64,000 nucleotides of DNA from Lysobacter enzymogenes (GCF_900106525.1 NZ_FNOG01000003.1:160261-224260), one strand, 5' to 3'; shown: positions 44,362 through 54,571, counted from the stretch's first letter. Notes: generated by a model not told the origin, from the sequence alone. Translations and numbers: made by a program.

Positions 44362-44985
44362 TCAGCCGCCGGGTTTGCGCGCGGCCTGCGGCGGCAGCAG
44401 CGCCGCCAGCTCGCGCACGAACTGCTCGATCTTTTCCGGCGAATAGCCGCGGTGCGCCTGCACCAGCTTGCCGTCGCGATCGACCACGAACAGGTTCGGC
44501 ACCGTGCGCACGCCGTAGTAGCGCGCGGCGCTGCCGGGATCGCGCACGAAGCTCAGGTCCAGGCCCGGATTGAGGCGCAGGAATTCCTCGTAATCGCGCT
44601 GGGGCTCGTTGAGATTGACCGCGATCACCTGCAGATGCTCGCGGCCGACCGACTTGAGCAGGGTCGACAGCATCGGCAGTTCGCGCCGGCACGGCGCGCA
44701 CCAGCCGGCCCAGAAGCTGATCACCACCAGCTTGCCGCGGTAGTCGCTGACCTTGACCGGCCGGCCGCGGCGATCCAGGCCAAGGAAATCCGGCGCCATT
44801 TCGCCCAAGGCCGGTCCCGCGGACGCGGGACGAGCCGGCGAGGGCGGCGCCGCAGACGCCTGCGCCCAGGCCGGCGCGCTCAGGCCCGCGAGCGCGAACG
44901 CAAGCGCGAGCGAGAGCGGCAGGCCGCCCCAGCCCGCGCGCCAACGCGCGCTGTCACTTCTCGACGAACGCACGCTCGAACACAT
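44362..44985 (-). CDS. TlpA/ResA-like thiol-disulfide oxidoreductase
   Basis: A 207-residue exported or anchored protein. A basic N-terminus and hydrophobic segment (LPLSLALAFALAGL) precede an Ala/Pro linker and a thioredoxin domain (about 60-195) with VISFWAGWCAPCRREL; the active site is W95-C96-A97-P98-C99. TVPNLFVVDRDG carries the cis-Pro. It probably handles disulfide reduction or cytochrome maturation in the periplasm. Its start lies inside the 3' end of fpr (32-nt overlap), so the two are one transcript. The CPC-type redox site is clear; the partner is not. Confidence 0.9.
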   Translation of the reverse strand: MCSSVRSSRSDSARWRAGWGGLPLSLALAFALAGLSAPAWAQASAAPPSPARPASAGPALGEMAPDFLGLDRRGRPVKVSDYRGKLVVISFWAGWCAPCRRELPMLSTLLKSVGREHLQVIAVNLNEPQRDYEEFLRLNPGLDLSFVRDPGSAARYYGVRTVPNLFVVDRDGKLVQAHRGYSPEKIEQFVRELAALLPPQAARKPGG

Positions 44986-45748
44986 ACTGCCCCGGCGTGC
45001 CGATGCGCGGCGCGGCGACGAAGCCGCGGCGGTCGAGCAGTTCGCGGAAATCGGCCAGCATCTGCGGGCTGCCGCAGATCATCGCGCGGTCGTGCTCGGC
45101 GTCCAGCGGCGGCAGGCCGAGCTGGTCGGTCATCCGGCCCGAATCCATCATCTGGGTCAGGCGGCCGCGCTGGTCGCGGCCGTCGAACACGAAGTCCTCG
45201 CGCGTTACCGCCGGGTAGTACTTGAGCTTGGCCGCGATCTGCTCGCCGAGGAACTCGTGCTGCGGCAGCTCGTGGACGATGTAGTCGCGATAGGCCAGGT
45301 CGCGCTCGCTGCGCACGCCATGGCACAGCACGACGTTGTCGAAGCGCTCGTAGGTTTCCGGATCCTTGATCACCGACAGCCACGGCGCGAAGCCGGTGCC
45401 GGTGCCGAGCAGATACAGGTTGCGGCCTTGATGCAGGTCGTGGATCAGCAAGGTGCCGGTGGGCTTGCGCCCGATCAGCACGCTGTCGCCGGGCTGGATC
45501 GACTTCAGGCGCGAGGTCAGCGGGCCGCCCGGCACCTTGATGCTGAAGAACTCGAGCTGTTCCTCCCAGTTGGCGCTGGCGATGGAATACGCGCGCAGCA
45601 GCGGCTTGCCGTCCACGAGCAGGCCGATCATCACGAACTGGCCGTTCTCGAAGCGGAAACCGTCGTCGCGGGTGGTGGTGAAGCTGAAGTAGTCGTCGGT
45701 CCAGTGACGGACGTCCAGCACCGTCTCGGTGCCAAAAGCGGAAGACAT
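44954..45748 (-). CDS. fpr: Ferredoxin--NADP+ reductase
   Basis: A 264-residue flavoenzyme of the bacterial FPR class. FAD motif [12 protein letters not shown] (RxYS), the NADP-binding [12 protein letters not shown] and [10 protein letters not shown], and the C-terminal VFERAFVEK with the short aromatic-poor tail seen in proteobacterial FPRs. It passes electrons between NADPH and ferredoxin or flavodoxin and is often tied to oxidative stress defence. The start [10 protein letters not shown] was chosen over a longer upstream frame without family similarity. The following TlpA-like gene overlaps its end. Confidence 0.94.
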   Translation of the reverse strand: MSSAFGTETVLDVRHWTDDYFSFTTTRDDGFRFENGQFVMIGLLVDGKPLLRAYSIASANWEEQLEFFSIKVPGGPLTSRLKSIQPGDSVLIGRKPTGTLLIHDLHQGRNLYLLGTGTGFAPWLSVIKDPETYERFDNVVLCHGVRSERDLAYRDYIVHELPQHEFLGEQIAAKLKYYPAVTREDFVFDGRDQRGRLTQMMDSGRMTDQLGLPPLDAEHDRAMICGSPQMLADFRELLDRRGFVAAPRIGTPGQYVFERAFVEK

Positions 45749-46004
45749 TGCCGGGTGGGGTCGGTGGAGCGGGACCGGCATTGTAGCGCAACGGATGAGA
45801 GCGATTCTTATCTTGGGACGGCAACGGGCGCAGAGGCTCCGGAACCGAGCGAAAAGCGTCCACCGCGGACTCGCTTCGCGTTGCTGCGCGCTGGTTACCC
45901 GTTCCCGTCCCCAAAACCCCAACCCTGTCAATGGGTTTCGCCTTCACCCCAGCATTGCGACAATCCCCGAGCGCCCCGCGGTCGGGGCTAGACGATTGGA
46001 AACG

Positions 46005-48398
46005 ATGCAAGACCAGAACCCGCAGTCCGCACAGATCGCCCGCAAGATCGCCCTGCTCATCGCCGGCGAGATCAGCGCCCAGCCCGCCCAGGTTCAGGCC
46101 GCGGTCGGCCTGCTCGACGAGGGCGCCACGGTTCCCTTCATCGCCCGTTACCGCAAGGAAGTCACCGGCGGCCTCGACGACATCCAGCTGCGCGATCTGG
46201 AATCGCGCCTGCGCTACCTGCGCGAGCTGGAAGACCGCCGCGCCGCGGTGCTGGAGAGCATCGCCGAGCAAGGCAAGCTGAGCGACGAACTGCGCGCGGA
46301 CATCGAAGCCGCCGACAGCAAGGCGCGCCTGGAAGACTTGTACCTGCCGTACAAGCCCAAGCGCCGGACCAAGGCGCAGATCGCGCGCGAGGCCGGGCTG
46401 GAGCCGCTGGCCGATGCGTTGCTGGCCGATCCGATGCTCAAGCCCGAGGATTACGCAGCAGGGTTCGTCAGCGAAGAAAAGCAGGTCGCCGACGTCAAGG
46501 CCGCGCTCGACGGCGCGCGCGCGATCCTGATGGAGCGCTGGGCCGAAGACGCCACCTTGGTCGGCGGCCTGCGCACCTGGCTCAGCGAAGTCGGGGTGAT
46601 CCGCGCGCGCGTGGCCGAGGGCAAGGAGAACGAAGGCGCCAAGTACCGCGACTACTTCGACCACGCCGAATCGCTGGCCAAGATCCCCTCGCATCGATTG
46701 CTCGCGCTGTTCCGCGCGCGCCGCGAGGAAATCCTGTTCCTCGACCTCGACCCGGGCAGCGACGCCGAAGCCGGCCACCAGCAGGGCGAAGGCCGCGTTG
46801 CGGTCAACGCCGGCATCCGCGACCAGGGCCGTCCGGCCGATCGCTGGCTGCTCGACTGCTGCCGCCTGACCTGGCGCGCCAAGCTGCACCTGCACCTGCT
46901 GCTGGACCTGTTCGGCCAGGCGCGCGAGAAGGCCGAAGCCGAAGCCATCGACGTGTTCGGCGACAACCTCAAGGACCTGATGCTGGCCGCGCCGGCCGGC
47001 CCGCGCGCGGTGCTCGGCCTCGACCCGGGCCTGCGTACCGGGGTCAAGGTGGCGGTGGTCGACGCCACCGGCAAGTTCGTCGCCCACGACACCATCTACC
47101 CGCACGAACCGCGCAAGCAGTGGGACCAGTCGCTGCACACGCTGCGCGCGCTGTGTATCAAGCACGGCGTCGAACTGATCGCGATCGGCAACGGCACCGC
47201 CTCGCGCGAAACCGACAAGCTCGCCGGCGATCTGATCAAGCTCATGGCCGACGCCAAGCTGGCCAAGGCGGTCGTCAGCGAAGCCGGCGCGTCGGTGTAT
47301 TCGGCGTCCGAATTCGCCTCGAAGGAATTCCCGGATCTGGACGTGAGCATCCGCGGCGCGGTGTCGATCGCGCGGCGCTTGCAGGATCCGCTGGCCGAGT
47401 TGGTCAAGATCGAGCCCAAGGCGATCGGCGTGGGCCAGTACCAGCACGATGTCGACCAGTACCGCCTGGCGCGCGCGCTCGACGCGCGTGTGGAGGACTG
47501 CGTGAACGCGGTCGGCGTGCTGGTCAACACCGCTTCGGCGCCGCTGTTGGCGCGGGTCTCGGGCCTGTCGTCGACCGTGGCCGAGAACATCGTCCGCCAC
47601 CGCGACGACAACGGCCCGTTCAAGACCCGCAAGGACTTGCTCAAGGTGCCGCGCCTGGGCGAGAAGACCTTCGAGCAATGCGCCGGCTTCCTGCGCATCG
47701 TCGACGGCGACGAGCCGCTGGACGCCTCGGCGGTGCATCCGGAGGCCTATCCGGTGGTCGAGCGCATCGTCAAGCAGTGCGGGCGCGAGGTGAAGCAGTT
47801 GCTGAGCGATCCGCAGTTCGTGCGCAGCCTGAAGCCGGAGCCCTACACCGACGAGAAGTTCGGCGTGCCGACCGTGCGCGACATCCTCAAGGAAATGGAG
47901 AAGCCCGGCCGCGATCCGCGCCCGGAGTTCAAGGCGGCCAAATTCGCCGACGGCGTGGAGGAGCTCAAGGACCTCAAGGTCGGCATGATCCTGGAAGGCG
48001 TGATCAGCAACGTCGCCGCGTTCGGCGCGTTCGTCGACATCGGCGTGCACCAGGACGGGCTGATCCACATCTCGGCGCTGTCGGACAAGTACGTCAAAGA
48101 CCCGCGCGACGTGGTCAAGGCCGGCGACGTGGTCAAGGTGCGGGTGCTGGAAGTGGACATCGCGCGCAAGCGCATCGCCCTGACCCGGCGTCTGGACGAT
48201 GCGGTGCCGGCGCCGCGCGCGCCGGGCGAACGCGGTGGCGGCGAGCCGCGCGGCAACGACCGCGGCCCGCGCGGCAACGGCGGCCGTCGCGACCAGCCGC
48301 AGCAGCGCGGCGGCTCGTTCGCGCCGCCGGGCAAGGGCGCCGCGCCGCTGGGCGGGGCGCTGGCGGATGCGTTCGCGCGGGCCAAGCAGAAGTCCTGA
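46005..48398 (+). CDS. tex: RNA-binding transcription accessory protein Tex
   Basis: A 797-residue protein. N-terminal helical Tex domain ([20 protein letters not shown]...; [17 protein letters not shown]), a YqgF/RNase H-like domain ([18 protein letters not shown]), helix-hairpin-helix motifs ([36 protein letters not shown]) and a C-terminal S1 domain ([20 protein letters not shown], about 645-715). The last 65 residues are a Gly/Arg-rich RGG-like tail ([16 protein letters not shown]). Tex binds RNA and affects transcription and virulence gene expression in other bacteria. Monocistronic with a strong terminator. Confidence 0.96.
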   Translation: MQDQNPQSAQIARKIALLIAGEISAQPAQVQAAVGLLDEGATVPFIARYRKEVTGGLDDIQLRDLESRLRYLRELEDRRAAVLESIAEQGKLSDELRADIEAADSKARLEDLYLPYKPKRRTKAQIAREAGLEPLADALLADPMLKPEDYAAGFVSEEKQVADVKAALDGARAILMERWAEDATLVGGLRTWLSEVGVIRARVAEGKENEGAKYRDYFDHAESLAKIPSHRLLALFRARREEILFLDLDPGSDAEAGHQQGEGRVAVNAGIRDQGRPADRWLLDCCRLTWRAKLHLHLLLDLFGQAREKAEAEAIDVFGDNLKDLMLAAPAGPRAVLGLDPGLRTGVKVAVVDATGKFVAHDTIYPHEPRKQWDQSLHTLRALCIKHGVELIAIGNGTASRETDKLAGDLIKLMADAKLAKAVVSEAGASVYSASEFASKEFPDLDVSIRGAVSIARRLQDPLAELVKIEPKAIGVGQYQHDVDQYRLARALDARVEDCVNAVGVLVNTASAPLLARVSGLSSTVAENIVRHRDDNGPFKTRKDLLKVPRLGEKTFEQCAGFLRIVDGDEPLDASAVHPEAYPVVERIVKQCGREVKQLLSDPQFVRSLKPEPYTDEKFGVPTVRDILKEMEKPGRDPRPEFKAAKFADGVEELKDLKVGMILEGVISNVAAFGAFVDIGVHQDGLIHISALSDKYVKDPRDVVKAGDVVKVRVLEVDIARKRIALTRRLDDAVPAPRAPGERGGGEPRGNDRGPRGNGGRRDQPQQRGGSFAPPGKGAAPLGGALADAFARAKQKS

Positions 48399-48417
48399 TC
48401 CGCGGATCGCGTTGAAA

Positions 48418-48447
48418 CGAAAAAGCCGCCTTCGGGCGGCTTTTTCG
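48418..48447 (+). terminator. Rho-independent terminator of tex
   Basis: GCCGCC-TTCG-GGCGGC preceded by an A-run and followed by five T, 20 nt after the stop. Confidence 0.92.
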
Positions 48448-48476
48448 TTGGCGATCGCGGAGGTTCGCAGTGGTTG

Positions 48477-48549
48477 GGTTGTCGCGGTCGCGGCTCGCGC
48501 CGCTCCTACATGGAGCCCCTGTAGGAGCGGCGCGAGCCGCGACCGCGAA
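48477..48549. repeat. REP pair, family A, heads inward
   Basis: Two GCGGC-GCGA-GCCGC hairpins with GTAG heads separated by 8 bp. Between tex and the convergent sugar dehydrogenase gene. Confidence 0.85.
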
Positions 48550-48589
48550 CATCCGATGGCGACGACCCCGTCCTACCGCGCCGCCGCCA

Positions 48590-49783
48590 TCACTTCGCCT
48601 TGGGCGGATCGATCCGCAACAACTTGCCCTCGCTCTCGTCGGTCAGCACATACACCTTGCCGTCCACCGACACGCGCACGTCGCGGATGCGCCAGCCCAG
48701 CGATTTGAGCAGGCGCTCTTCCTTGACGATCTTGTCGCCGTCCAGGCTCAGCCGGATCAGACTGCCGTCGGCGAGCGCGCCGAGGAACAAGCTGTCGTTC
48801 CAGGCCGAACCGGCGTGGCCGGTGTAGAAGGCCATGCCCGACAGCGCCGGCGACACCTCCCACACGTGAAAGGGCGGCTCCATGCCGGGCTTTTCCTTGC
48901 CTTCGGCTTCGGCGATCTTGAGCCCGCTGTAGTCGATGCCGTGGGTGACGATCGGCCAGCCGTAGTTCTTGCCCGGCTGCGGCAGATTGATCTCGTCGCC
49001 GCCGCGCGGGCCGTGCTCGGCTTCCCACAGGGTGCCGGTGCGCGGGTCCACCGCCAGCGACTGCATGTTGCGGTGGCCGTAGCTCCAGATTTCCGGGCGC
49101 GCATCGCTGCGGCCGACGAAGGGATTGTCGGCCGGCACGCTGCCATCCAGGTTCAGCCGCACCAGTTTGCCCTGCAGCTTGTCGAGCTGCTGCGAGGCCA
49201 TGCGCTGCTGGCGCTCGCCCTGGGTGATGAACACGTGGCCCTTGCCGTCGAAGGCGATGCGCGAGCCGAAGTGATTGGGGCCGACCAGCTTGGGCTGCTG
49301 CTGGTAGATCCGCTTGACCTCGCTCAGCGCGTCGGCGCCGAGCTTGGCCGTGGCCACCGCGGTACCGGCGCTGCCGTCGGGGCCGGGTTCGGCGTAGCTG
49401 AAGTAAATGCGCTGGCTGCTGGCGAAATCCGGCGCCAGCACCACGTCGAGCAGGCCGCCCTGGCCTTCGGCCCACACTTCGGGGACGTTCTTCAGCGGTG
49501 CGGAAATCGCGCCGTCGGCGCCGACCCGGCGCAACTGCCCTGAGCGTTCGGTGACCAGGAAGCCGCCGTCGGGCAGCAGCGCCACCGCCCAGGGATGTTC
49601 GAGGCCGATGGCGACTTCGGCGACCCGCAGCTCGCCCAGGTCGCTCGGCACGGTGTGGATCGCGGCTTGCATGGGCGCGGGTTTCGGCGCGGCGGCGGCC
49701 GCGGCGTCGTTGCCGCGCTGGCAGGCGGCGAGGCTGAGCAGCAGGGCGGCGGCGAGGGCGCCGCGGCGTAGGTAGGAAGTCAT
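48590..49783 (-). CDS. PQQ-dependent aldose sugar dehydrogenase-like lipoprotein
   Basis: A 397-residue six-bladed beta-propeller protein. The signal ends in a lipobox (LLLSLAACQRG). Conserved elements of the soluble aldose sugar dehydrogenase family: LEHPWAVALLPDGGFLVTER, GPNHFGSRIAFD (containing the catalytic-region His), SYGHRNMQSLAVDP, WEAEHGPRGGDEINL and GKNYGWPIVTHG. It oxidises aldoses in the periplasm using PQQ (family knowledge); PQQ synthesis genes are not in this window. Divergent neighbours; single gene. Confidence 0.92.
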   Translation of the reverse strand: MTSYLRRGALAAALLLSLAACQRGNDAAAAAAPKPAPMQAAIHTVPSDLGELRVAEVAIGLEHPWAVALLPDGGFLVTERSGQLRRVGADGAISAPLKNVPEVWAEGQGGLLDVVLAPDFASSQRIYFSYAEPGPDGSAGTAVATAKLGADALSEVKRIYQQQPKLVGPNHFGSRIAFDGKGHVFITQGERQQRMASQQLDKLQGKLVRLNLDGSVPADNPFVGRSDARPEIWSYGHRNMQSLAVDPRTGTLWEAEHGPRGGDEINLPQPGKNYGWPIVTHGIDYSGLKIAEAEGKEKPGMEPPFHVWEVSPALSGMAFYTGHAGSAWNDSLFLGALADGSLIRLSLDGDKIVKEERLLKSLGWRIRDVRVSVDGKVYVLTDESEGKLLRIDPPKAK

Positions 49784-49885
49784 GCATCGCTCCAGGGCGC
49801 TGAGGGCGTGGGTTCGACCATAGCCCGGCGCGCGGGGCGGGACAATTCGACTTGTGTTTGCGTTTGTAGCTTGCGCGGTAGGTGT

Positions 49886-49979
49886 GGTGTCGCGGTCGCG
49901 GCTCGCGCCGCTCCTACAGGTAGCTCATGTAGCTGCGATTGCTACCTGTAGGAGCGGCGCGAGCCGCGACCGCGACACT
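49886..49979. repeat. REP pair, family A, heads inward
   Basis: Two arms with GCGGC-GCGA-GCCGC hairpins; the 25-bp centre contains further GTAG words (GTAGCTCATGTAGC). Confidence 0.85.
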
Positions 49980-50029
49980 GCATACAACGGCGCAACTCCC
50001 GCGCAACCCGACTCAGGCAACCGCGCCGC

Positions 50030-51907
50030 TCACCGATACCCCGCCGCCTGCAACTCGAACAACTCCGCATAACGCCCGCCTTGCGCCAGCAGTTCCTCGT
50101 GCGTCCCGCTGGCTTCCAGCCGCCCTTGCGCCAGCACCAGGATGCGGTCGGCCATGCGCACGCTGGAGAAGCGGTGCGAGATCAGCACCGCGGTCTTTTC
50201 CTGCGACAGCTCCTTGAAGCGCTGGAACACTTCGAACTCGGCGCGCGCGTCCAGCGCCGCGGTCGGTTCGTCGAGGATCATCACCTGCGCGTCGCGCATG
50301 TAGGCGCGGGCGATGGCGATCTTCTGCCATTGCCCGCCCGACAGGTCCACGCCGTTCTTGAAGCGCCGGCCGATGGGTTGCTCGTAACCGCGCGGCAAGC
50401 CGGCGATGACTTCGTCGGCCATCGAGCGCCGCGCCGCTTCGCGGATGCGCTCGGCGTCGTCCATCGCATCGATCTGGCCGACGCCGATGTTCTCGCCGGC
50501 GGTGAGGTCGTAGCGGACGAAGTCCTGGAAGATCACGCCGATGCTGGCGCGCAGTTGGTCCAGGTCGTACTCGCGCAGGTCGCGGCCGTCGAGCAGAATG
50601 CGGCCCTCGTCGGGCTCGTACAGCCGCGCCAGCAGCTTGACCAGGGTGGTCTTGCCGGCGCCGTTCTCGCCGACCAAGGCCAGCACTTCGCCGGCGCGCA
50701 GTTCGAAGTCCAGCCCGCGCAGCGCCCAGCGCTCGGCGTCGGGATAACGGAAGCCGACGTTCTCGAACACGAAGCCTGCGCGGATCGGTTGCGGCACCGC
50801 AATCGCATCGGCGGGTGAGGCGATCTCCGGTTCGATCCGGAAGAACGAGAACAGGTCGTCGAGATACAGCGCTTGCCCGGCCACTTGCGAGAACCCGACC
50901 AGCAGCCCTTCGAGCAACTGGCGCAGCCGGCGAAAGCTGCCGGCCAGGAAGGTGAGGTCGCCGATGCTGAAATCGCCCTTGACCGTGCGCCAGGCGATAT
51001 AGCCGTAAGCGACGTAGTACCCCAGCGTTCCCAAGCCCGCCAACACCGTGCCCCACAGCGCGCGGCGGCGGGCGAGGCCGCGGTTGGCGGCGAAGAACTT
51101 GTCGGCGAGCTGACGATAGCGCGCGATCAGGAAACGGTGGAGGTTGAAGATCTTCACCTCCTTGGCCGTTTCCACGCTCGCGCCCATCTGCCGCACGTAT
51201 TCCAGTTGGCGCCGCTCCGGCGTCCAGGCGTAGTTGAGCGAATAGCTCAGCGCGTTGAAGTGGGCCTCGCCGACGAAGGCCGGAATCAGCGCTACCGCCA
51301 GCAGCGCGATCAGCCACGGCGCGTAGACCAGCAGGCCGACGGCGAAGCTGATCACGGTGATGGTGTCCTGGACTTGGCCGAACAACTGGCTCATCAGGCT
51401 CATGCGGCCCACGGTCTGGCGGCGCGCGCGGTCGAGCTTGTCCTGCAGGTCGGGATCTTCGAAATCCTCCAGGTCCAAGGTCGCCGCATGCTCCATCAGG
51501 CGCACGCTGGTGGCGTTGGTGAACAACTCCGACAGCATCTGGTCGCCGTAGCTGATGACCCGGCCGAGCAGGTCGGAGGCCACCGCCAATGCGAATTCGA
51601 GCAGCAGCAGCGCGCCCAGCGTGTCGAGCTGGCCGCCGTGCCAGGCCTGGGACAGCGAGTCGACGTGGACGCCGGCGCCGACCAGGCGCACCGCCTCGTC
51701 GATGATGAGCTTGCCGACGTACAAGGTCGCGATCGGCAACAGCGCGCGGATCAGGCGCAGGCCCAGGGTGATCAGGGTCAGGGTCGGGCTGGTCGCCCAG
51801 ATCTGGCGCAGGAACGGCGGCAAGTTGCGCAGCGCGGCGAAACGCTCGCGCAGGCTGGGCTTGGCGGCGTGGGCGGACGGCGCGGGCGCGGGGTGGGGGC
51901 GGCTCAT
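50030..51907 (-). CDS. ABC exporter, fused permease and ATPase
   Basis: A 625-residue half-transporter. Six transmembrane helices in residues about 30-320 (e.g. TLITLGLRLIRALLPIATLY) are followed by an ATPase with Walker A GENGAGKTT, Q-loop FQDFVRYDLTAGENIGVG, signature DLSGGQWQKIAIARA, Walker B VMILDEPTAALD and switch ISHRFSSVRMAD. The YDLTAGENIGVG Q-loop type is common in peptide or lipid exporters of Gram-negative bacteria. It would act as a homodimer in the inner membrane. No accessory MFP/TolC gene or substrate gene is adjacent. Substrate unknown. Confidence 0.93.
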   Translation of the reverse strand: MSRPHPAPAPSAHAAKPSLRERFAALRNLPPFLRQIWATSPTLTLITLGLRLIRALLPIATLYVGKLIIDEAVRLVGAGVHVDSLSQAWHGGQLDTLGALLLLEFALAVASDLLGRVISYGDQMLSELFTNATSVRLMEHAATLDLEDFEDPDLQDKLDRARRQTVGRMSLMSQLFGQVQDTITVISFAVGLLVYAPWLIALLAVALIPAFVGEAHFNALSYSLNYAWTPERRQLEYVRQMGASVETAKEVKIFNLHRFLIARYRQLADKFFAANRGLARRRALWGTVLAGLGTLGYYVAYGYIAWRTVKGDFSIGDLTFLAGSFRRLRQLLEGLLVGFSQVAGQALYLDDLFSFFRIEPEIASPADAIAVPQPIRAGFVFENVGFRYPDAERWALRGLDFELRAGEVLALVGENGAGKTTLVKLLARLYEPDEGRILLDGRDLREYDLDQLRASIGVIFQDFVRYDLTAGENIGVGQIDAMDDAERIREAARRSMADEVIAGLPRGYEQPIGRRFKNGVDLSGGQWQKIAIARAYMRDAQVMILDEPTAALDARAEFEVFQRFKELSQEKTAVLISHRFSSVRMADRILVLAQGRLEASGTHEELLAQGGRYAELFELQAAGYR

Positions 51908-52130
51908 GGCTCGATTGTGCCAAGTCCCGGCGCGCCCCGGTGTCACGGTGCCGACAGGGCGGGCCGCGCCGCGGCCGAGGCCGCGTTCCTGCGCGCCATC
52001 GCGGTTTCGAACATTGGCGCCGTGGTTACTGACAGGTCGCCGTGCGCGCCGTCGCGGTTAAGGTGGAGTGCGCTCCGCGCGGAGCGCCCGGCCGGGGCAC
52101 GGTCGGTTCGCCATGAAAAGGAGAGTTCGA

Positions 52131-52358
52131 ATGAAACTGCCTGGCATCCTCAAGACCCGCCGCGCCGGCTTCGGCCTGGCCGTGTTCGCGTTTGCGTTCG
52201 CCTTCGCCGCCACCGCCGCGCCGCGCGACCTGATCGTCTGCGCCGGCGGCGTGTACTGCTACGACGTGCAGCGCGAATGCGAGCAGGAGCACGGCGCCGG
52301 CGCCTACTTCTGCGAACTGCAGTGGCGCTCGTGCGTGCTCGACGCCTGCCCGCAGTAA
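52131..52358 (+). CDS. Small secreted Cys-rich protein
   Basis: A 75-residue protein with an AAGGAG ribosome-binding site and a clear signal peptide (cleavage near AATAA, residue 30). The 45-residue mature part has six Cys (C37, C43, C50, C61, C68, C73), enough for three disulfides. There is no basic amphipathic pattern as in most defensins; it is acidic (CEQEHG). No family recognised. A GC hairpin follows its stop. The next gene, a small membrane protein, is 132 nt downstream. Confidence 0.75.
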   Translation: MKLPGILKTRRAGFGLAVFAFAFAFAATAAPRDLIVCAGGVYCYDVQRECEQEHGAGAYFCELQWRSCVLDACPQ

Positions 52359-52365
52359 GGCGGCC

Positions 52366-52392
52366 GCGGCCCGCTCCGCTGGGGCGGGCCGC
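52366..52392 (+). terminator. Hairpin after the Cys-rich gene
   Basis: GCGGCCCGC pairs with GCGGGCCGC; no T-run, so termination is possible but not certain. Confidence 0.45.
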
Positions 52393-52490
52393 TTCGGCGG
52401 CACGAACGCAGCGCGTAGCGCAGTCGCCGCGCCTGGCGTATGTTGCCCTCGGCTGGAGACGCCGGCCGACAGGCGCGATGGGAGAGGCCG

Positions 52491-52913
52491 ATGAGCAAGG
52501 ACTGGCCGCCCGCCATGCGAGCGCTCCCGATTCCGATGGGCATCGCCCTGGCGGCCGCGAGCGCGCCCGCAGCAGCGTCGGATCCGGGGCTGGGAGTGTT
52601 CGCGCTGCTTGGCCTGGCCTATCTCGCGGTCTTCCTGTTGGCCTATAGCCTGGTCTGGGCGATCAGCCTGGCGATGCCCGGTCGCTGGCGCTGGTTGACG
52701 CGCGCCGTGGCGGTCGCCGCATTTTTCGCTCCGGGCTACGTCTGGGGCGAATGGATGCCGGCCGGGCTGGCGCTGGCGATACCGTTGCGCGAGTTGCCCC
52801 AGGGGCTGGTCCCGTGGCTGGCATCGGCGTTCTCGCTCTTTGCATTAGCGCTGTTGCTGTGGTGGCTGGCGCTGCGCTGTTTCGAAACCAAGCGGCCAGC
52901 GCGCGACCCATAG
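52491..52913 (+). CDS. Small inner-membrane protein, unknown function
   Basis: A 140-residue protein with a signal-like N-terminus (MGIALAAASAPAAAS) and three hydrophobic helices (LLGLAYLAVFLLAYSLVWAI, AVAVAAFFAPGYVWG, FSLFALALLLWWLAL), ending in a basic tail. The start at MSKDWPP has GGGAG upstream. No motif recognised. Confidence 0.7.
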   Translation: MSKDWPPAMRALPIPMGIALAAASAPAAASDPGLGVFALLGLAYLAVFLLAYSLVWAISLAMPGRWRWLTRAVAVAAFFAPGYVWGEWMPAGLALAIPLRELPQGLVPWLASAFSLFALALLLWWLALRCFETKRPARDP

Positions 52914-53017
52914 CTGCCGCGGCGGCTAGCTTCCAGATCAATAAGTTAGCGCCGGTGTGGGGCAGGGCCGGCCGGGCGGGTAGAATGGGCGCCCCCACCG
53001 CCAGCCCTACGCCCGCC

Positions 53018-54571
53018 GTGACCGCAATTCCGTCTTCGGCCGCTTCCAGCGGCCCCGTCGTCATCCGCCAGGACGACCTGATCCAGTCCGTCGCCGACGC
53101 CCTGCAGTACATCAGCTACTACCACCCGGTCGACTACATCAAGAACCTCGCGGCCGCCTACGAGCGCGAGGAAAGCGCGGCGGCCAAGGACGCCATCGCC
53201 CAGATCCTGATCAACTCGCGCATGTGCGCCGAGGGCCATCGGCCGATCTGTCAGGACACCGGCATCGTCACCGTGTTCCTCGAAATCGGCATGGACGTGC
53301 GCTGGGACGGCGCCACGATGGGCGTGGAGGACATGGTCAACGAAGGCGTGCGCCGCGCCTACAACCATCCCGACAACAAGCTGCGCGCCAGCGTGCTGGC
53401 CGATCCCGCCGGCAAGCGCGCCAACACCCGCGACAACACGCCCGCGGTGGTCAACGTCAAGGTCGTCCCGGGCAACGCGGTCGATGTGATCGTCGCGGCC
53501 AAGGGCGGCGGCTCGGAGGCGAAGTCGAAGTTCGCCATGCTCAACCCGTCGGATTCCATCGTCGACTGGGTGCTCAAGACCGTGCCGACCATGGGCGCGG
53601 GCTGGTGCCCGCCGGGCATGCTCGGCATCGGCATCGGCGGCACTGCCGAGAAGGCGATGCTGTTGGCGAAAGAGTCGCTGATGGAGCCGATCGACATCAC
53701 CGAGCTGCAGGCGCGAGGCGCCAGCAACCGCGCCGAAGAGCTGCGCCTGGAGCTGTACGAGAAGGTCAACGCGCTCGGCATCGGCGCGCAGGGCCTGGGC
53801 GGCCTGACCACGGTGCTCGACATCAAGGTCAAGGACTACCCGACCCACGCCGCCAATCTGCCGGTGGCGATGATCCCGAACTGCGCGGCGACCCGCCACG
53901 CCCACTTCACCCTCGACGGCAGCGGCCCGGTCATGCTCGACCCGCCGTCGCTGGAAGACTGGCCGAAGCTGACCTACGACTCGTCCAAGGGCCGCCGCGT
54001 CGATCTCGACGCGGTCACGCCGGAAGACGTCGCCAGCTGGAAGCCCGGCGAAGTGCTGCTGCTCAACGGCAAGCTGCTGACCGGCCGCGACGCCGCGCAC
54101 AAGCGCATCGTCGACATGCTCAACAAGGGCGAAGCGCTGCCGGTCGACTTCAAGGGCCGCTTCATCTACTACGTCGGCCCGGTCGATCCGGTGCGCGACG
54201 AAGTCGTCGGCCCGGCCGGCCCGACCACGGCCACGCGCATGGACAAGTTCACCGAACAGGTGCTGGCGCAGACCGGCCTGCTCGGCATGGTCGGCAAGGC
54301 CGAGCGCGGCCCGACCGCGATCGAGGCGATCCAGAAGCACAAGTCGGTCTACCTGATGGCGGTCGGCGGTGCGGCCTACCTGGTGTCGAAGGCGATCAAG
54401 GCCTCGCGCGTGGTCGGTTTCGCCGACCTCGGCATGGAAGCGATCTACGAATTCACCGTGCAGGACATGCCGGTGACGGTCGCCGTCGACAGCGCCGGCG
54501 AGTCGGTGCACAAGACCGGGCCGAAGGAATGGCAGGCGCGCATCGGCAAGATTCCGGTGGTGGTCGAGTAA
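53018..54571 (+). CDS. Fumarate hydratase, class I (iron-sulfur)
   Basis: A 517-residue [4Fe-4S] fumarase of the TCA cycle, converting fumarate to malate. Cluster Cys lie in GHRPICQDTGIV, GAGWCPPGMLGIGIGG and IPNCAATRH. The C-terminal fumarase-beta domain shows FIYYVGPVDPVRDEVVGPAG (shown in part: GPVDPVRDE) and RMDKFTE. A GTG start (MTAIPSS) is preferred over the ATG at 52985, because that ATG overlaps a TAGAAT -10 sequence (52981-52986) and would give a non-family extension. Confidence 0.95.
   Translation: MTAIPSSAASSGPVVIRQDDLIQSVADALQYISYYHPVDYIKNLAAAYEREESAAAKDAIAQILINSRMCAEGHRPICQDTGIVTVFLEIGMDVRWDGATMGVEDMVNEGVRRAYNHPDNKLRASVLADPAGKRANTRDNTPAVVNVKVVPGNAVDVIVAAKGGGSEAKSKFAMLNPSDSIVDWVLKTVPTMGAGWCPPGMLGIGIGGTAEKAMLLAKESLMEPIDITELQARGASNRAEELRLELYEKVNALGIGAQGLGGLTTVLDIKVKDYPTHAANLPVAMIPNCAATRHAHFTLDGSGPVMLDPPSLEDWPKLTYDSSKGRRVDLDAVTPEDVASWKPGEVLLLNGKLLTGRDAAHKRIVDMLNKGEALPVDFKGRFIYYVGPVDPVRDEVVGPAGPTTATRMDKFTEQVLAQTGLLGMVGKAERGPTAIEAIQKHKSVYLMAVGGAAYLVSKAIKASRVVGFADLGMEAIYEFTVQDMPVTVAVDSAGESVHKTGPKEWQARIGKIPVVVE

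Noticed and set aside
52985..53017. Upstream ATG as the start of the fumarase
   Set aside because: It lies within a TAGAAT -10-like hexamer and adds an Ala/Pro/Thr-rich stretch absent from the family; the GTG at 53018 gives a usual N-terminus.
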